Assembly: GCA_029982205.1 (NCBI GenBank)
Contig: JARRCM010000016.1
Span: forward strand, 1-46,478
Origin: Thermosediminibacterales bacterium
Lineage (GTDB): Bacteria > Bacillota > Thermosediminibacteria > Koleobacterales > JARRCM01
Direction of reading: 5' to 3'
DNA length: 46,478 nucleotides
Below are positions 25,154-34,341 of this stretch, in pieces (within the stretch, counting starts at the first letter, position 1; the number at the start of each line of letters is the position of its first letter). Under the pieces are notes generated by a model, which did not search any database, was not told where the DNA came from, and was given only the letters and a program-made list of their open reading frames with translations. The translations under genes were made by a program, and so were the position numbers.

Positions 25154-27058
25154 ATGGTTGTGCTTTCATTACAGGGTATTTGCAAAAGTTATGGCGCAAA
25201 TGAAGTTCTTAAGGATGTTTCATTTACCATAAACGAAAACGAAAAGGTAGCTTTAGTAGGCATAAACGGAGCGGGTAAGTCCACTCTTTTTAAAATAATA
25301 GCAGGTGAACTGTCGCCTGATGAAGGCAGGATCATCAAATCTAAAGGTGTTGAAATAGGCTACCTTGAGCAATACACAGGTCTTAATGCAAATTCTTCCC
25401 TATGGGATGAAATGCTCTCAGTTTATAGTGACCTCTTAGAGATGGAAAAAGAAATTCGCGAAAAAGAAAAGCTTATGAGCAAGGAAGAAACCTTAAACAA
25501 TAAAAAAGAGCTGAATAAAATAATGGAATGTTATTCCCGGCTTTTAGAAGAATTTAGTTCCCGTGGAGGTTATTCGATTAAAAGCATGGTAAGAGGCGTG
25601 CTTACTGGTTTAGGTTTTTCACAGGAGGATTATGATAAGCAAGTATCTCTGTTAAGCGGAGGACAGAAAACACGGGCTGCTCTGGGAAAACTTTTGCTCA
25701 AAAAACCTGATATTCTCCTTTTGGACGAACCAACAAACTATCTAGACCTTGATACCCTTGAATGGCTTGAAGAATACCTTAAAGATTATCCTGGGGCACT
25801 CCTGGTAATATCCCATGACAGGTATTTTTTGGATTCTGTAACCCAAAGGACTCTTGAACTGGAAAACCATAAACTCAAAGATTACAATGGAAATTATACT
25901 TTTTATGTTAAACAAAAAAAAGCCAGGAGAATGATTGAACTGAAACATTACGAAGAACAGCAGAGACAAATAAAACAAATGGAAGAACAAATCGAACAGG
26001 ATAAAGCATGGAGAAGATTCAGCCAGGCCAACAGCCGTCTTAAGGCACTTGAGAAGATTGAGCGAATGGAGAAACCTTCATCTGAACCTGCTAGAACATA
26101 TATAAAGTTTAACATCAAAAAATCCAGCGGTAAAGAAGTGCTCAAAGTAGAAAACCTTACAAAAGAATACTCTGGAAAGAAAATTTTTTCTGATGTAAGT
26201 TTCGAAATTCGAAAAAATGAGCGAGTAGCCCTGATAGGCCCAAATGGTATAGGAAAATCAACCCTTTTAAAAATTGTCGCAGGCAAAACACAGCCTTCCG
26301 GCGGTAATGTGAAACTTGGGCATAATGTCATAACAGCATATTACTATCAAGAATTAGAAAACCTTAATCAGGAAAAAACGCTGCTGGACGAAATCTGGGA
26401 CGAAAACCCGAGGATGACCCAGACTGAGGTGCGCAGCCTTTTAGGAAACTTCCTCTTTTCTGGAGATGACGTTTTTAAGACTATTGGGGACTTAAGCGGC
26501 GGGGAGAAAAGCCGTGTAGCACTTCTCAAGTTGATGCTGTCAAAAGCCAACTTCCTCCTGCTAGACGAACCTACAAACCACCTTGACATGATTTCAAAAG
26601 AAGTTCTGGAAGACGCTTTGCTTGAATATCCAGGAACTGTTCTTGTAGTTTCACATGACAGGTATTTTTTGAAAAAAATAGCAACTCGAATTTTGGAGCT
26701 GGATGAAAATGGTTTGAAAAGCTATTTGGGCGGATATGACTATTACCGCGAAAAAAAGGCAGAAATTGAAACAAAAGAAAAACACCTTGAAAAATCGGAA
26801 AACAAAAGGGAAAAACGCTTAAAAAAGCAGAAAGCGCTTGAGGTTGCTCGAAAAGAACGTGAACACAGAAAAAGAATTGAAGCCTTGGAACAACAGATTA
26901 TCCAAACCGAAGAAAGAATACAGGAATTTGAAACCCTTCTGTGCAGTAAAGAGATATATACTGTGGAAGAAAAGTTGAAACAGATAAACAAAGAATACCA
27001 GGAATTAAAGCAAAAACTGGAAAAACTTTATAAAGAATGGGAAAGGGCTGCAGGTTAG
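25154..27058 (+). CDS. ABC-F family ATP-binding protein
   Basis: The 634-residue protein has two ABC domains and no membrane segments. Domain 1 has Walker A GINGAGKST at 36-44, signature LSGGQKTRAALG and LLLDEPTNYLDL. Domain 2 has GPNGIGKST, LSGGEKSRVALL and LLLDEPTNHLDM. The linker between domains is charged and helical (EEQQRQIKQMEEQIEQDKAW), and the last 100 residues form a coiled coil rich in Lys and Glu. ABC-F proteins act on the ribosome as translation factors, some giving antibiotic protection; the coiled coil resembles the housekeeping YdiF/Uup type. It is a lone plus-strand gene between minus-strand operons. Confidence 0.95.
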   Translation: MVVLSLQGICKSYGANEVLKDVSFTINENEKVALVGINGAGKSTLFKIIAGELSPDEGRIIKSKGVEIGYLEQYTGLNANSSLWDEMLSVYSDLLEMEKEIREKEKLMSKEETLNNKKELNKIMECYSRLLEEFSSRGGYSIKSMVRGVLTGLGFSQEDYDKQVSLLSGGQKTRAALGKLLLKKPDILLLDEPTNYLDLDTLEWLEEYLKDYPGALLVISHDRYFLDSVTQRTLELENHKLKDYNGNYTFYVKQKKARRMIELKHYEEQQRQIKQMEEQIEQDKAWRRFSQANSRLKALEKIERMEKPSSEPARTYIKFNIKKSSGKEVLKVENLTKEYSGKKIFSDVSFEIRKNERVALIGPNGIGKSTLLKIVAGKTQPSGGNVKLGHNVITAYYYQELENLNQEKTLLDEIWDENPRMTQTEVRSLLGNFLFSGDDVFKTIGDLSGGEKSRVALLKLMLSKANFLLLDEPTNHLDMISKEVLEDALLEYPGTVLVVSHDRYFLKKIATRILELDENGLKSYLGGYDYYREKKAEIETKEKHLEKSENKREKRLKKQKALEVARKEREHRKRIEALEQQIIQTEERIQEFETLLCSKEIYTVEEKLKQINKEYQELKQKLEKLYKEWERAAG

Positions 27059-27078
27059 CAATGCAGCCCTTTAATTTT
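27044..27078 (+). terminator. Terminator of the ABC-F gene
   Basis: GGGCTGCA and TGCAGCCC form an 8-bp stem followed by TTTAATTTTTC on plus. The left arm overlaps the last codons of the gene. It may also stop the convergent dehydrogenase transcript. Confidence 0.8.
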
Positions 27079-27083
27079 TCTTT

Positions 27084-28037
27084 TTAATATCCCAATTTAA
27101 AGTCAACTACGTTTTTCATAGGGCTTGAACTTAAATAAGCCTGAAGGTTTTGTGTGAAAATATCCATGGCCCGTTTCATGTACATTGGAGAAAGCCCTGA
27201 CTGATGAGGTGTAATTATAACATTTTCCATTTCGTAAAGGGGGCTGTCAGCAGGAAGAGGTTCCTGTGAAAACACGTCTGAACCAAACCCTTTTATCCTT
27301 CCTGACCTCAAGGCTTTTATTAACGCATGTTCATCAACCAAGTCGCCACGACCAATATTTATCAAATATGCCTCTTTTTTCATTACATTTAATTCCTTTT
27401 CTCCTATAAGGTGATATGTCTCCTTGTTAAGAGGCACGGCAATCACAACATAATCGCTGTTTTTTAAAAGGTCTATAAGCCTGTCATTAGGCCATACCTC
27501 ATCAACACCTTCTATTTTAACTACATTTCTCTTTAATCCTATCACTTTCATCCCAAAAGCCTTTGCTCTTTTTGCTATTTCAGCCCCTATACTTCCCAAC
27601 CCTATAATACCCAGGGTTTTATTCCATAACTCATCAGTTCTTACTCTTTTCCATTCCTTCCTCATCTGCTGGTCCCTCATTATATTAAGACCTCTGGCAA
27701 ATGCCAGCATCATCCCCAGTACATGTTCTGCAATAGGTATTCCGTGAATCCCTTTAGAGTTAGTGACTATAACTCCTTTTTTTTCGAGAGGTTCTAAAGG
27801 CACTTTGTCTACTCCTGCGCTTAACATGTGAAGCCATTTAAGGTTTTCTGCTTTTTCTAATATCTCAGGAGTCCACTCATCACTAAATCCCCAGCCTACT
27901 ATTATCTCTGCATTTTTATATTTTTCTTCAGGAACATCTTTAATTTTTTCTGCAACAACCAGGTCGATTTCTGGATTGATTTTTCTTATTGCCTGCTGAT
28001 ATTTCTCTTTTAATTTGTTCAGAAAAATTATAATCAT
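27084..28037 (-). CDS. D-2-hydroxyacid dehydrogenase family protein
   Basis: The 317-residue NAD-dependent dehydrogenase has the nucleotide loop GLGSIGAEIAKRAKAFG near residue 143. The catalytic triad is in NIGRGDLVDE (Arg), FSQEPLP (Glu) and ITPHQSG (His). It reduces a 2-keto acid to a D-2-hydroxy acid or the reverse; phosphoglycerate, glyoxylate and 2-ketoisocaproate enzymes share this pattern, so the substrate is unknown. The histidine is followed by QSG rather than the more usual SG or IG. ATG at 28037 follows AAGGAGG. It may be cotranscribed with the DUF1461 gene 29 bases upstream. Confidence 0.9.
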   Translation of the reverse strand: MIIIFLNKLKEKYQQAIRKINPEIDLVVAEKIKDVPEEKYKNAEIIVGWGFSDEWTPEILEKAENLKWLHMLSAGVDKVPLEPLEKKGVIVTNSKGIHGIPIAEHVLGMMLAFARGLNIMRDQQMRKEWKRVRTDELWNKTLGIIGLGSIGAEIAKRAKAFGMKVIGLKRNVVKIEGVDEVWPNDRLIDLLKNSDYVVIAVPLNKETYHLIGEKELNVMKKEAYLINIGRGDLVDEHALIKALRSGRIKGFGSDVFSQEPLPADSPLYEMENVIITPHQSGLSPMYMKRAMDIFTQNLQAYLSSSPMKNVVDFKLGY

Positions 28038-28066
28038 TGTTTAAAAAAGCCTCCTTAAGAAATTAT

Positions 28067-28750
28067 TTAAACACCATCAAGGTATTTAAGTGCTTTAAAA
28101 ACAGCAATTAACAGTAATAGTTCTACAACTGTATAAACAAAAACCTTTACGGCTGAATCAAGAAAAAAACCTTCAGGAAACATACGAACAAGGTATTCTT
28201 TGCTAGGGTCCAGCAGCCACAGATCATTATCGAAAAACATCATATGAAAATATGTAAAACAAGTATTGAAACTCAAAAAAACAAGCGACCCGAAACAAAA
28301 CAATCCAATCAAAGCATATAAGGCTGATAGTGTAATAATTTTGTATGCTCTATTTCTCAAAGGCTTTACCAGTATAAAGAGTATTAAGGCAGATCCTAAC
28401 ATCCCGAAAGTTAAGTTTTTTATTAAAAAACCTTTTTTAAAAAGCTCACGGACATCACTCAAATGCAGCAGTTCCCTGTTTCCGAAAAGAGGCCGTTCTT
28501 TTTCTTCTATTGTCACAATGGATTGTGGATTATCCGCATGACCTCTCAGATAGTTCAGCAATTTATTAGTAGCTGAAAGCAGCTGGTTTTTTTTTATACC
28601 TGTTTGTTCAACAATAGAGTATTTTTCGTACTCTTTGGCGTAAAAACCATTATTGAAAACAACCATCTGCAGGTTTGTCAGCACAAGGAACATCAAAAGT
28701 ATTAAACTCAAAAAACACAAGCCAAGATGTTTCAGAAATTTTTTTATCAT
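28067..28750 (-). CDS. TIGR01906/DUF1461 integral membrane protein
   Basis: The 227-residue protein has an N-terminal signal-anchor (FLKHLGLCFLSLILLMFLVLTNLQ). An extracytoplasmic part follows with LLNYLRGHADN and FGNRELLHLSDVRELF, both typical of the DUF1461 family, then three more membrane helices. The family function is not known. It lies downstream of tsaD behind a DnaA-box region and upstream of the hydroxyacid dehydrogenase. ATG at 28750 has only a weak upstream purine stretch (GGGGGAAAAA). Confidence 0.85.
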   Translation of the reverse strand: MIKKFLKHLGLCFLSLILLMFLVLTNLQMVVFNNGFYAKEYEKYSIVEQTGIKKNQLLSATNKLLNYLRGHADNPQSIVTIEEKERPLFGNRELLHLSDVRELFKKGFLIKNLTFGMLGSALILFILVKPLRNRAYKIITLSALYALIGLFCFGSLVFLSFNTCFTYFHMMFFDNDLWLLDPSKEYLVRMFPEGFFLDSAVKVFVYTVVELLLLIAVFKALKYLDGV

Positions 28751-28828
28751 TTTTTCCCCCGGGAGTCATATTTTACAGGCCTGTTTAATATACTATATCT
28801 TAGACACGACTCAAACTTGAATATATCT

Positions 28829-28904
28829 GTTATAATATGTAAACATATCCACACTTTCCACAGACTTATCCACAGTTTACGCTATGGAAATGTGAGGTTT
28901 TTTT
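28829..28904 (+). other. Extended -10 promoter followed by a terminator-like hairpin
   Basis: TGTTATAAT (28828-28836) is an extended -10 on plus with no good -35. From about 28850 a 10-bp stem (CCACACTTTCC with GGAAATGTG, one bulge) and seven T at 28898-28904 follow. The unit would give an RNA of about 60 nt. No plus-strand gene is downstream; tsaD runs in the opposite direction. Confidence 0.3.
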
Positions 28905-28953
28905 GCATTTTTCCACATTATCCACAATTCAGGTTTCCACAACCTGTGGAAGT
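28845..28953. promoter_or_regulatory. DnaA-box cluster
   Basis: Two perfect TTATCCACA boxes (28866-28874 and 28918-28926) and near-matches ATATCCACA (28845-28853), CTTTCCACA (28854-28862), TTTTCCACA (28909-28917) and GTTTCCACA (28933-28941) lie on plus. One further near-match on minus is at 28945-28953. Boxes 1-2 and 4-5 directly abut. The last ones overlap the end of tsaD. There is no dnaA or dnaN nearby, so this is more likely a DnaA-binding or titration site than oriC. Confidence 0.6.
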
Positions 28954-29960
28954 TTAAGTGAAGCTGAGGCATTAAGGTATAAGTCTGACTGCCCACCCCT
29001 TAAGAACTGGTAATATGCCGCAGATGCTATCATAGCCGCATTATCGGTGCAGTAAACAGGTGAAGGATAATACAGCTTAATCCCTGCCTCTTTTGCCCTG
29101 TTTCCCATCATAACCCTAAGAGCGCTGTTCACTGCGACACCACCAGCCATTACTATGGTGTTAATTTTTTTATCATCAGCTGCCCGTATTGTCTTATCCA
29201 CAAGCACTTCAACAACCGCTTTCTGGAAACTTGCTGCAACATCATGTATGTCTATTTTTTCACCCCTTTGTTTCTTCTGATTTATATAATTTAAAACAGC
29301 TGTTTTTACACCACTGAAGCTGAAATCATAAGAATCATTTTCAAGATAAGCCCTTGGAAAATCAATTTTATCCGCATTCCCCTTCTTTGCGAGTTCGTCA
29401 ATTATTGGGCCTCCAGGATACCCTAAACCTAAAGCCCTTGCAGTTTTATCAAAAGCCTCTCCTGCAGCATCATCCCTGGTTCTTCCCAGCAGTTCATACC
29501 TGCCATAATCCTTAACATACACCAATTCTGTATGCCCTCCGGATACTACCAAAGCGAGGAAAGGTGGATTAAGTTCAGGGTGTTCCAAAAAGTTTGCATA
29601 AATATGCCCTTCTATATGATTCACACCAATAAGCGGCAGTTTTCGAACATATGCCAACGCTTTTGCTGCTGAAAGCCCTACAAGCAGTGCTCCCACCAAA
29701 CCCGGGCCGATTGTTACCCCAATGGCTTGAATGTCATCAAAGGTAATCTCTGCCTGTTCGAGGGCTTCATGGATTACAGGAATTATGCTTTCGATATGTT
29801 TTCTTGAGGCAAGTTCAGGTACCACTCCTCCAAATTTTTTATGCAAATCAATTTGAGAAGAGATTATATTAGATAAAACCCTCCTCCCGTCTTCTACCAC
29901 CGCGGCTGAGGTCTCATCACAGGAGGTCTCCACTGCAAGTATTCTTAAACCTGTTGACAT
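28929..29960 (-). CDS. tsaD: tRNA N6-threonylcarbamoyladenosine transferase subunit TsaD
   Basis: The protein has an ASKHA fold with [16 protein letters not shown] at the start, the metal-binding NHIEGHIYA near residue 107, SGGHTELV and the closing glycine loop [12 protein letters not shown]. TsaD with TsaB and TsaE transfers the threonylcarbamoyl group to A37 of ANN-decoding tRNAs, making t6A. ATG at 29960 with AAGGGGATG upstream gives the standard N-terminus; an in-frame start 33 bases earlier lies in the rimI end. It is the last gene of the tsaE-tsaB-rimI-tsaD operon. Confidence 0.97.
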   Translation of the reverse strand: MSTGLRILAVETSCDETSAAVVEDGRRVLSNIISSQIDLHKKFGGVVPELASRKHIESIIPVIHEALEQAEITFDDIQAIGVTIGPGLVGALLVGLSAAKALAYVRKLPLIGVNHIEGHIYANFLEHPELNPPFLALVVSGGHTELVYVKDYGRYELLGRTRDDAAGEAFDKTARALGLGYPGGPIIDELAKKGNADKIDFPRAYLENDSYDFSFSGVKTAVLNYINQKKQRGEKIDIHDVAASFQKAVVEVLVDKTIRAADDKKINTIVMAGGVAVNSALRVMMGNRAKEAGIKLYYPSPVYCTDNAAMIASAAYYQFLRGGQSDLYLNASASLKLPQVVET

Positions 29961-29974
29961 TTTTTTACATCCCC

Positions 29975-30427
29975 TTACAAACTGTCTTTCCACATGATCA
30001 AGGCATCCTCGTTTGTATCAGCATAATAACCTTTGCGGACACCCCTAACTTCAAATCCAAGCTTTTTATAAAGCCTTTTAGCTATATAGTTGCTTCTTCT
30101 TACTTCCAATGTCATTCTATCGGCACCCTTTTTTTTAGCTATATCCATTAATTTTACCATCAGTTTTTCTCCAAGTTTTTTTCCGCGATAATCAGGATCA
30201 ATGGCAATATTTGTTATATGGGCCTCGTTTAAAATTATCCACATTCCTCCATAACCTATAACTTTGTTTCCGTCTTTAACAACAAGATAGTAGGCAAACT
30301 GGTTATCCCTAAGCTCACACAAAAAAGCAAATCGCGACCACGGTGTTTTAAATGACTTTTTTTCGACTTCCAATACACTATCTATGTCCTGCAACCTCAT
30401 TTTTGTAAAGATTATCGATCCCATCAT
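29975..30427 (-). CDS. rimI: Ribosomal protein alanine N-acetyltransferase RimI family
   Basis: This GNAT-fold protein has [20 protein letters not shown] near the N-terminus, the acetyl-CoA loop [12 protein letters not shown] and the closing [17 protein letters not shown]. RimI acetylates the N-terminus of ribosomal protein S18 in E. coli; in Firmicutes the gene sits in the t6A operon, as here. The start ATG at 30427 overlaps the tsaB stop (ATGA) with AGAGGA upstream, which shows coupling. Confidence 0.93.
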   Translation of the reverse strand: MMGSIIFTKMRLQDIDSVLEVEKKSFKTPWSRFAFLCELRDNQFAYYLVVKDGNKVIGYGGMWIILNEAHITNIAIDPDYRGKKLGEKLMVKLMDIAKKKGADRMTLEVRRSNYIAKRLYKKLGFEVRGVRKGYYADTNEDALIMWKDSL

Positions 30428-31140
30428 TGATTTTCCTCTTTCAAACACCTTTTCTCAAACTGGATTTCTGCCTGAGACCGCCTGAAATATTGGGGCTTAA
30501 ACTCAAACGGGGTTTGTTTTTCCCCTTTTAAAAGTTTGTTAAGGCCTAAAAAAGCCACTGATGAAGCCCGGGGTATACTTAGCGGCGGAGGAGCCCATAT
30601 GGCATTTCCCCCTAAAACAGAAATTATCTGTTCTTTAAAAACACTTGTTCCATCACCTAAAAAAAACACAGGCTGGTCTAAATTCTTAATAACTTTAAGG
30701 ATTTTTTCAATCTCAACAGCACTACATTGAAAAATAGTCTTTAGTTCGTTGTTTTCCCACATGTAAAGACCGGTGTATACCTGGCCCCGCCTGGCATTTA
30801 ACACAGGACAAATCATATATGGACTGAAGTTTAAATTGTATGCAAGTGCCTCAAGTGTATTAACTCCAATTACCGGAATACCTGCTGCATAAGACAGACC
30901 CTTGGCGGTTGCAGCACCTATCCGGAGCCCTGTAAAAGAGCCCGGGCCTTCCGCTACTGCTACTGCGTCAATTTCGGCAGGTTCTATTTCTAAATCGTTT
31001 AACATCTGAGATATTAGAGGCATAAGCTTTTCTGAATGATTTTTTTTGTTGTTGAGCGTGTAGTCTGCTAAAAGTTTATCTTCTGATACCAGGGCAACGG
31101 TCGCTGTAACTGAAGAGGTATCAAACCCTAAAACCATCAT
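30424..31140 (-). CDS. tsaB: t6A biosynthesis subunit TsaB
   Basis: The 238-residue protein is a degenerate ASKHA paralogue of TsaD, with LGFDTSSVTATVALV at the start and AEGPGSFTGLRIGAATAKGLSYA near residue 68. TsaB dimerises with TsaD to form the catalytic platform. It follows tsaE by six bases and overlaps rimI by four. GGAG lies nine bases upstream of the ATG pair. Confidence 0.96.
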   Translation of the reverse strand: MMVLGFDTSSVTATVALVSEDKLLADYTLNNKKNHSEKLMPLISQMLNDLEIEPAEIDAVAVAEGPGSFTGLRIGAATAKGLSYAAGIPVIGVNTLEALAYNLNFSPYMICPVLNARRGQVYTGLYMWENNELKTIFQCSAVEIEKILKVIKNLDQPVFFLGDGTSVFKEQIISVLGGNAIWAPPPLSIPRASSVAFLGLNKLLKGEKQTPFEFKPQYFRRSQAEIQFEKRCLKEENQ

Positions 31141-31146
31141 GTTGTT

Positions 31147-31635
31147 TCAACTCCTCATCTGTAGAGCATCATTCTTCAGCAAACATTCCATTATCTGTTT
31201 ATATCTTTGGCCTTTAGGTATAAACTTAAAAAACCTGGTCTTTGGATTTGTCATTTCATTTCTACTTATCTCAATCAAAAGATATTCTTCGGGAAGAATC
31301 TCCTGAATCCTATCAGCCCACTCAATTAAAGTTATCCCATTAGAATAAAAATATTCTTCATAGCCCAGGTCATCCATTTCATGAACCCCGCCTAATCGAT
31401 AAACATCCATATGGTAGAGGGGATATCGCCCCATGTATTCTTTAATTATATTAAACGTAGGGCTGGTTATATAATCTTTTACTCCTAGGCCTCGGGCAAT
31501 CCCTTGAGCCAGAGCAGTCTTTCCTGAACCCAATTCCCCTACAAGACATATTACATCACCCGGTTGTAGATTTTTGCCAATTCTTTCTCCTAGGTTTTGT
31601 GTTTCTTCTACAGATTCGGTTTTTAATTTTACCAT
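31147..31635 (-). CDS. tsaE: t6A biosynthesis ATPase TsaE
   Basis: The protein has a Walker A motif GELGSGKTALAQGIARGLG near residue 34, TSPTFNIIKEY and HMDVYRL, and LIEWADRI near the C-terminus. All are TsaE hallmarks. TsaE is the ATPase that resets the TsaBD complex. It is the first gene of the operon. About 90 AT-rich bases separate it from DUF503 and may hold the promoter. Confidence 0.96.
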   Translation of the reverse strand: MVKLKTESVEETQNLGERIGKNLQPGDVICLVGELGSGKTALAQGIARGLGVKDYITSPTFNIIKEYMGRYPLYHMDVYRLGGVHEMDDLGYEEYFYSNGITLIEWADRIQEILPEEYLLIEISRNEMTNPKTRFFKFIPKGQRYKQIMECLLKNDALQMRS

Positions 31636-31727
31636 ATACTTTTCACCGATCCCTTTTTATTATCCAATAATTAGTAGATATTAACATTATACCTTTTATA
31701 ACTACGGTGTGCAAGATGACTTAGTTT

Positions 31728-32009
31728 TCACTCTATTCTCACTTGTATATCTGTTATCTCAAACCTGAAATCCTTCTCCAAAAAATTTATAACAGAAGTA
31801 ATAACGCTGTTCGCATGGGCTTTATCGTTAGAAACACATGCTATACCTAATTGCGCCCTTTTCCAGGAGTCAAGAAAATCAACTTCGGCAATGGAAACAT
31901 TAAACCGGGATTTTATCCTGTTAATTATACTCTTTATTACCTGCCGTTTCTCCTTAAGAGTGTTGGATTCATATAGCATAAGGCATATTTCGGCAGCAAC
32001 TATAAACAA
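31728..32009 (-). CDS. DUF503 family protein (YlxP-like)
   Basis: The 93-residue small protein has the DUF503 pattern SNTLKEKRQVIKSIINRIKSRFNVSIAEVDFLDSWKRAQLGIACV. In Bacillus the relative YlxP lies in the rbfA/infB cluster, and a link to ribosome maturation has been proposed; the function is not settled. Here it is placed between tex and the t6A operon. ATG at 32009 has AGGGAGG upstream. Confidence 0.9.
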   Translation of the reverse strand: MFIVAAEICLMLYESNTLKEKRQVIKSIINRIKSRFNVSIAEVDFLDSWKRAQLGIACVSNDKAHANSVITSVINFLEKDFRFEITDIQVRIE

Positions 32010-32065
32010 AAGTCATTCCTCCCTTTAACTCGCTTTAAAGGCAAGTCGTTAATTCTTCATCTGCA

Positions 32066-34210
32066 TCAATTAATTCTGGCAAGGCTAATACGTCCTCTTT
32101 CTAAATCCACATCCAGCACTTCAACATCCACCACATCACCCACCGAAACCACATCAAGCGGATTTTTTACATAACCTTCCGAAAGTTTTGATATATGTAT
32201 AAGGCCGTCCTGACCGACACCTATATCCACAAACGCTCCAAAGTCAACAACATTTCTTACAGTAGCTTTAAGCACCATTCCAGGTTTAAGGTCAGCAGGC
32301 TTCAGCACGTCTTTACGAAACAGCGGTTTTGGCATTTCATCCCTGGGGTCGCGGTTCGGTTTATGAAGCGCTTCAATGATGTCCCTTATTGTAGGTACGC
32401 CACCGCCCAGCTCTTGGGCCAGCTGCTTTATATCCCATTTTTTCAGTGCTTCCCGTATCTTTGAAAGCCCTCCATCGGCAAGGTCCTGCAGCTTGAAACC
32501 CGCTTTTTCTATTATTTTTTCTGCTAATGTATAGGATTCCGGATGAATCGGGGTAGAATCAAGAGGGTTTTCTCCTCCGACAATCCTCAAAAAACCGGCA
32601 CACTGTTCAAAACTCTTCTCACCAAGGTAGGAAACTTCTAACAGTTGTTTTCTGTTATTAAACCTGCCATGTTTTTCACGGTATGATACTATATTTTTGG
32701 CCACCCTAGAAGATATACCCGCTACATATTTCAGTAGAGAAACAGAAGCGGTGTTCAGGTCAACTCCTACACTGTTCACACATGATTCCACAACTGCATT
32801 CAAAGCTTCTTCCAATTTTTTCTGGTTGACATCATGCTGGTACTGACCGACACCTATGGATTTCGGGTCTATCTTTACAAGTTCAGCTAACGGGTCCTGC
32901 AGCCGCCTTGCAATAGATACGGCGCCCCGTAGAGAAACGTCCAGGTCAGGAAACTCTTCTCTGGCAGTTGGAGATGCGGAATACACCGATGCACCTGCCT
33001 CATTTACTATAACATAATAGACACCCTGCTTTTCTTTTAGCAGCCCTGAGATAAACTCTTCGGTTTCCCGGGAAGCAGTGCCGTTTCCTATGGATATAAG
33101 GCTTGCACCATAACGATCTATTAATTCACTGATGATTTCTCCGGCTTTCTCCACTTCGTTTTGTGGCGGAGTGGGGTAAATAACTGCTGTTTCCAACAGT
33201 TTTCCGGTTTCATCAACCACTGCTACCTTGCAGCCTGTCCTGTAAGCAGGGTCTATTCCTATTACAACCCGCCCTTTTATAGGTGGTTGAAGCAGGAGTT
33301 TTTTAAGGTTTTCTGAAAACACACCAATGGCTTTTTCTTCGGCGGTTTCTGTTAGCCTATTGCGGATTTCACGTTCGATGGAAGGTGCTATTAACCTTTT
33401 ATAGGCATCTTCTACTGCTATCGCTAACTGTTCCGAGGTGGCAGGGTTTGGTTTTATAATCAATTTGTTTTTTATTAAATCTATTATTTTATCCTCCGGT
33501 GCTTCAATCTTTACAGACAGGAATTCTTCCCTTTCCCCACGGTTAATGGCAAGCACCCTGTGGGAAGGAATTTTTCTTACCGGTTCCTGGTAATCGTAAT
33601 AGTCTTCATACTCGGACCTTTCCTGTTTTAAAGCTTTAGATTTTAGAATACCTTCTCTAAAGGTTAAATCCCTGATTATTCTCCTGTAATCTGCATTGTC
33701 AGATACTATTTCTGCAATAATATCCCTGGCGCCTTGAAGAGCATCTTCTTCAGAATGTATTTCTTTCTCCTCATCTATAAAAGACCGGGCAAACTTGTCA
33801 AGCTCAGTTTTAGAAGCCCTTTGAGCCAAAATCACTTCTGCCAGGGGTTCAAGCCCTTTTTCTTTTGCAATTGTTGCCCTGGTTCGCCGTTTAGGCCTAA
33901 ATGGACGGTATAGGTCTTCAATTTCCTGCATCAAAGAAGCTTTTCGGATTTTTTTCTCAAGTTCAGGTGTCAATTTTCCTTGATCATCAATCAGTCGAAG
34001 GACCTCTTTTTTGCGGTTTTCCAAGTTTCTAAGGTATATCAGGCGTTCATGTAATTTCCTGATTACAGTTTCATCCATCTCACCTGTCATTTCTTTACGG
34101 TATCTTGCAATAAAAGGTATTGTATTGCCGTCATCGATCAATTTGATCGTGTTTTCCACCTGAAACTTTTTCAGATTTAATTCTTCAGCAAGTGTTTGAA
34201 TTATATCCAT
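32066..34210 (-). CDS. tex: Tex-family RNA-binding protein with S1 domain
   Basis: The 714-residue protein has an N-terminal helical domain, the YqgF-like nuclease-fold part (GRVVIGIDPAYRTGCKVAVVD), helix-hairpin-helix segments (DLNTASVSLLKYVAGISSRVAKNIV) and a C-terminal S1 domain (LKATVRNVVDFGAFVDIGVGQDGLIHISKLS). This is the standard Tex order and length. Tex binds nucleic acid and affects transcription and stress tolerance. An upstream TTG is rejected because it would abut the ribosome binding site; ATG at 34210 is used. Confidence 0.96.
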   Translation of the reverse strand: MDIIQTLAEELNLKKFQVENTIKLIDDGNTIPFIARYRKEMTGEMDETVIRKLHERLIYLRNLENRKKEVLRLIDDQGKLTPELEKKIRKASLMQEIEDLYRPFRPKRRTRATIAKEKGLEPLAEVILAQRASKTELDKFARSFIDEEKEIHSEEDALQGARDIIAEIVSDNADYRRIIRDLTFREGILKSKALKQERSEYEDYYDYQEPVRKIPSHRVLAINRGEREEFLSVKIEAPEDKIIDLIKNKLIIKPNPATSEQLAIAVEDAYKRLIAPSIEREIRNRLTETAEEKAIGVFSENLKKLLLQPPIKGRVVIGIDPAYRTGCKVAVVDETGKLLETAVIYPTPPQNEVEKAGEIISELIDRYGASLISIGNGTASRETEEFISGLLKEKQGVYYVIVNEAGASVYSASPTAREEFPDLDVSLRGAVSIARRLQDPLAELVKIDPKSIGVGQYQHDVNQKKLEEALNAVVESCVNSVGVDLNTASVSLLKYVAGISSRVAKNIVSYREKHGRFNNRKQLLEVSYLGEKSFEQCAGFLRIVGGENPLDSTPIHPESYTLAEKIIEKAGFKLQDLADGGLSKIREALKKWDIKQLAQELGGGVPTIRDIIEALHKPNRDPRDEMPKPLFRKDVLKPADLKPGMVLKATVRNVVDFGAFVDIGVGQDGLIHISKLSEGYVKNPLDVVSVGDVVDVEVLDVDLERGRISLARIN

Positions 34211-34255
34211 AACCTTGTTCAACTCCCTTGTAAAGCTGTTTTTATTAAATAATTA

Positions 34256-34292
34256 AAAACAGGCAGGAATAAGCATTCCTAAACCTGTCTTT
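34256..34292 (-). terminator. Terminator of the amide hydrolase operon
   Basis: GACAGG-TTTAGGAAT and ATTCCTGCCTGT form an imperfect long stem, followed on the minus strand by TTTTTAA. It lies about 50 bases past the M20 gene and just before tex. Confidence 0.75.
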
Positions 34293-34341
34293 CAGCTTTC
34301 TCTTTTATATATAATAAACCAGGAAAGATGCCTGTTTATAG

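Noticed and set aside
28845-28953. Chromosomal replication origin
   Set aside because: DnaA boxes are there, but dnaA, dnaN, rpmH or gidA are not near and there is no clear AT-rich unwinding region with DnaA-trio repeats.
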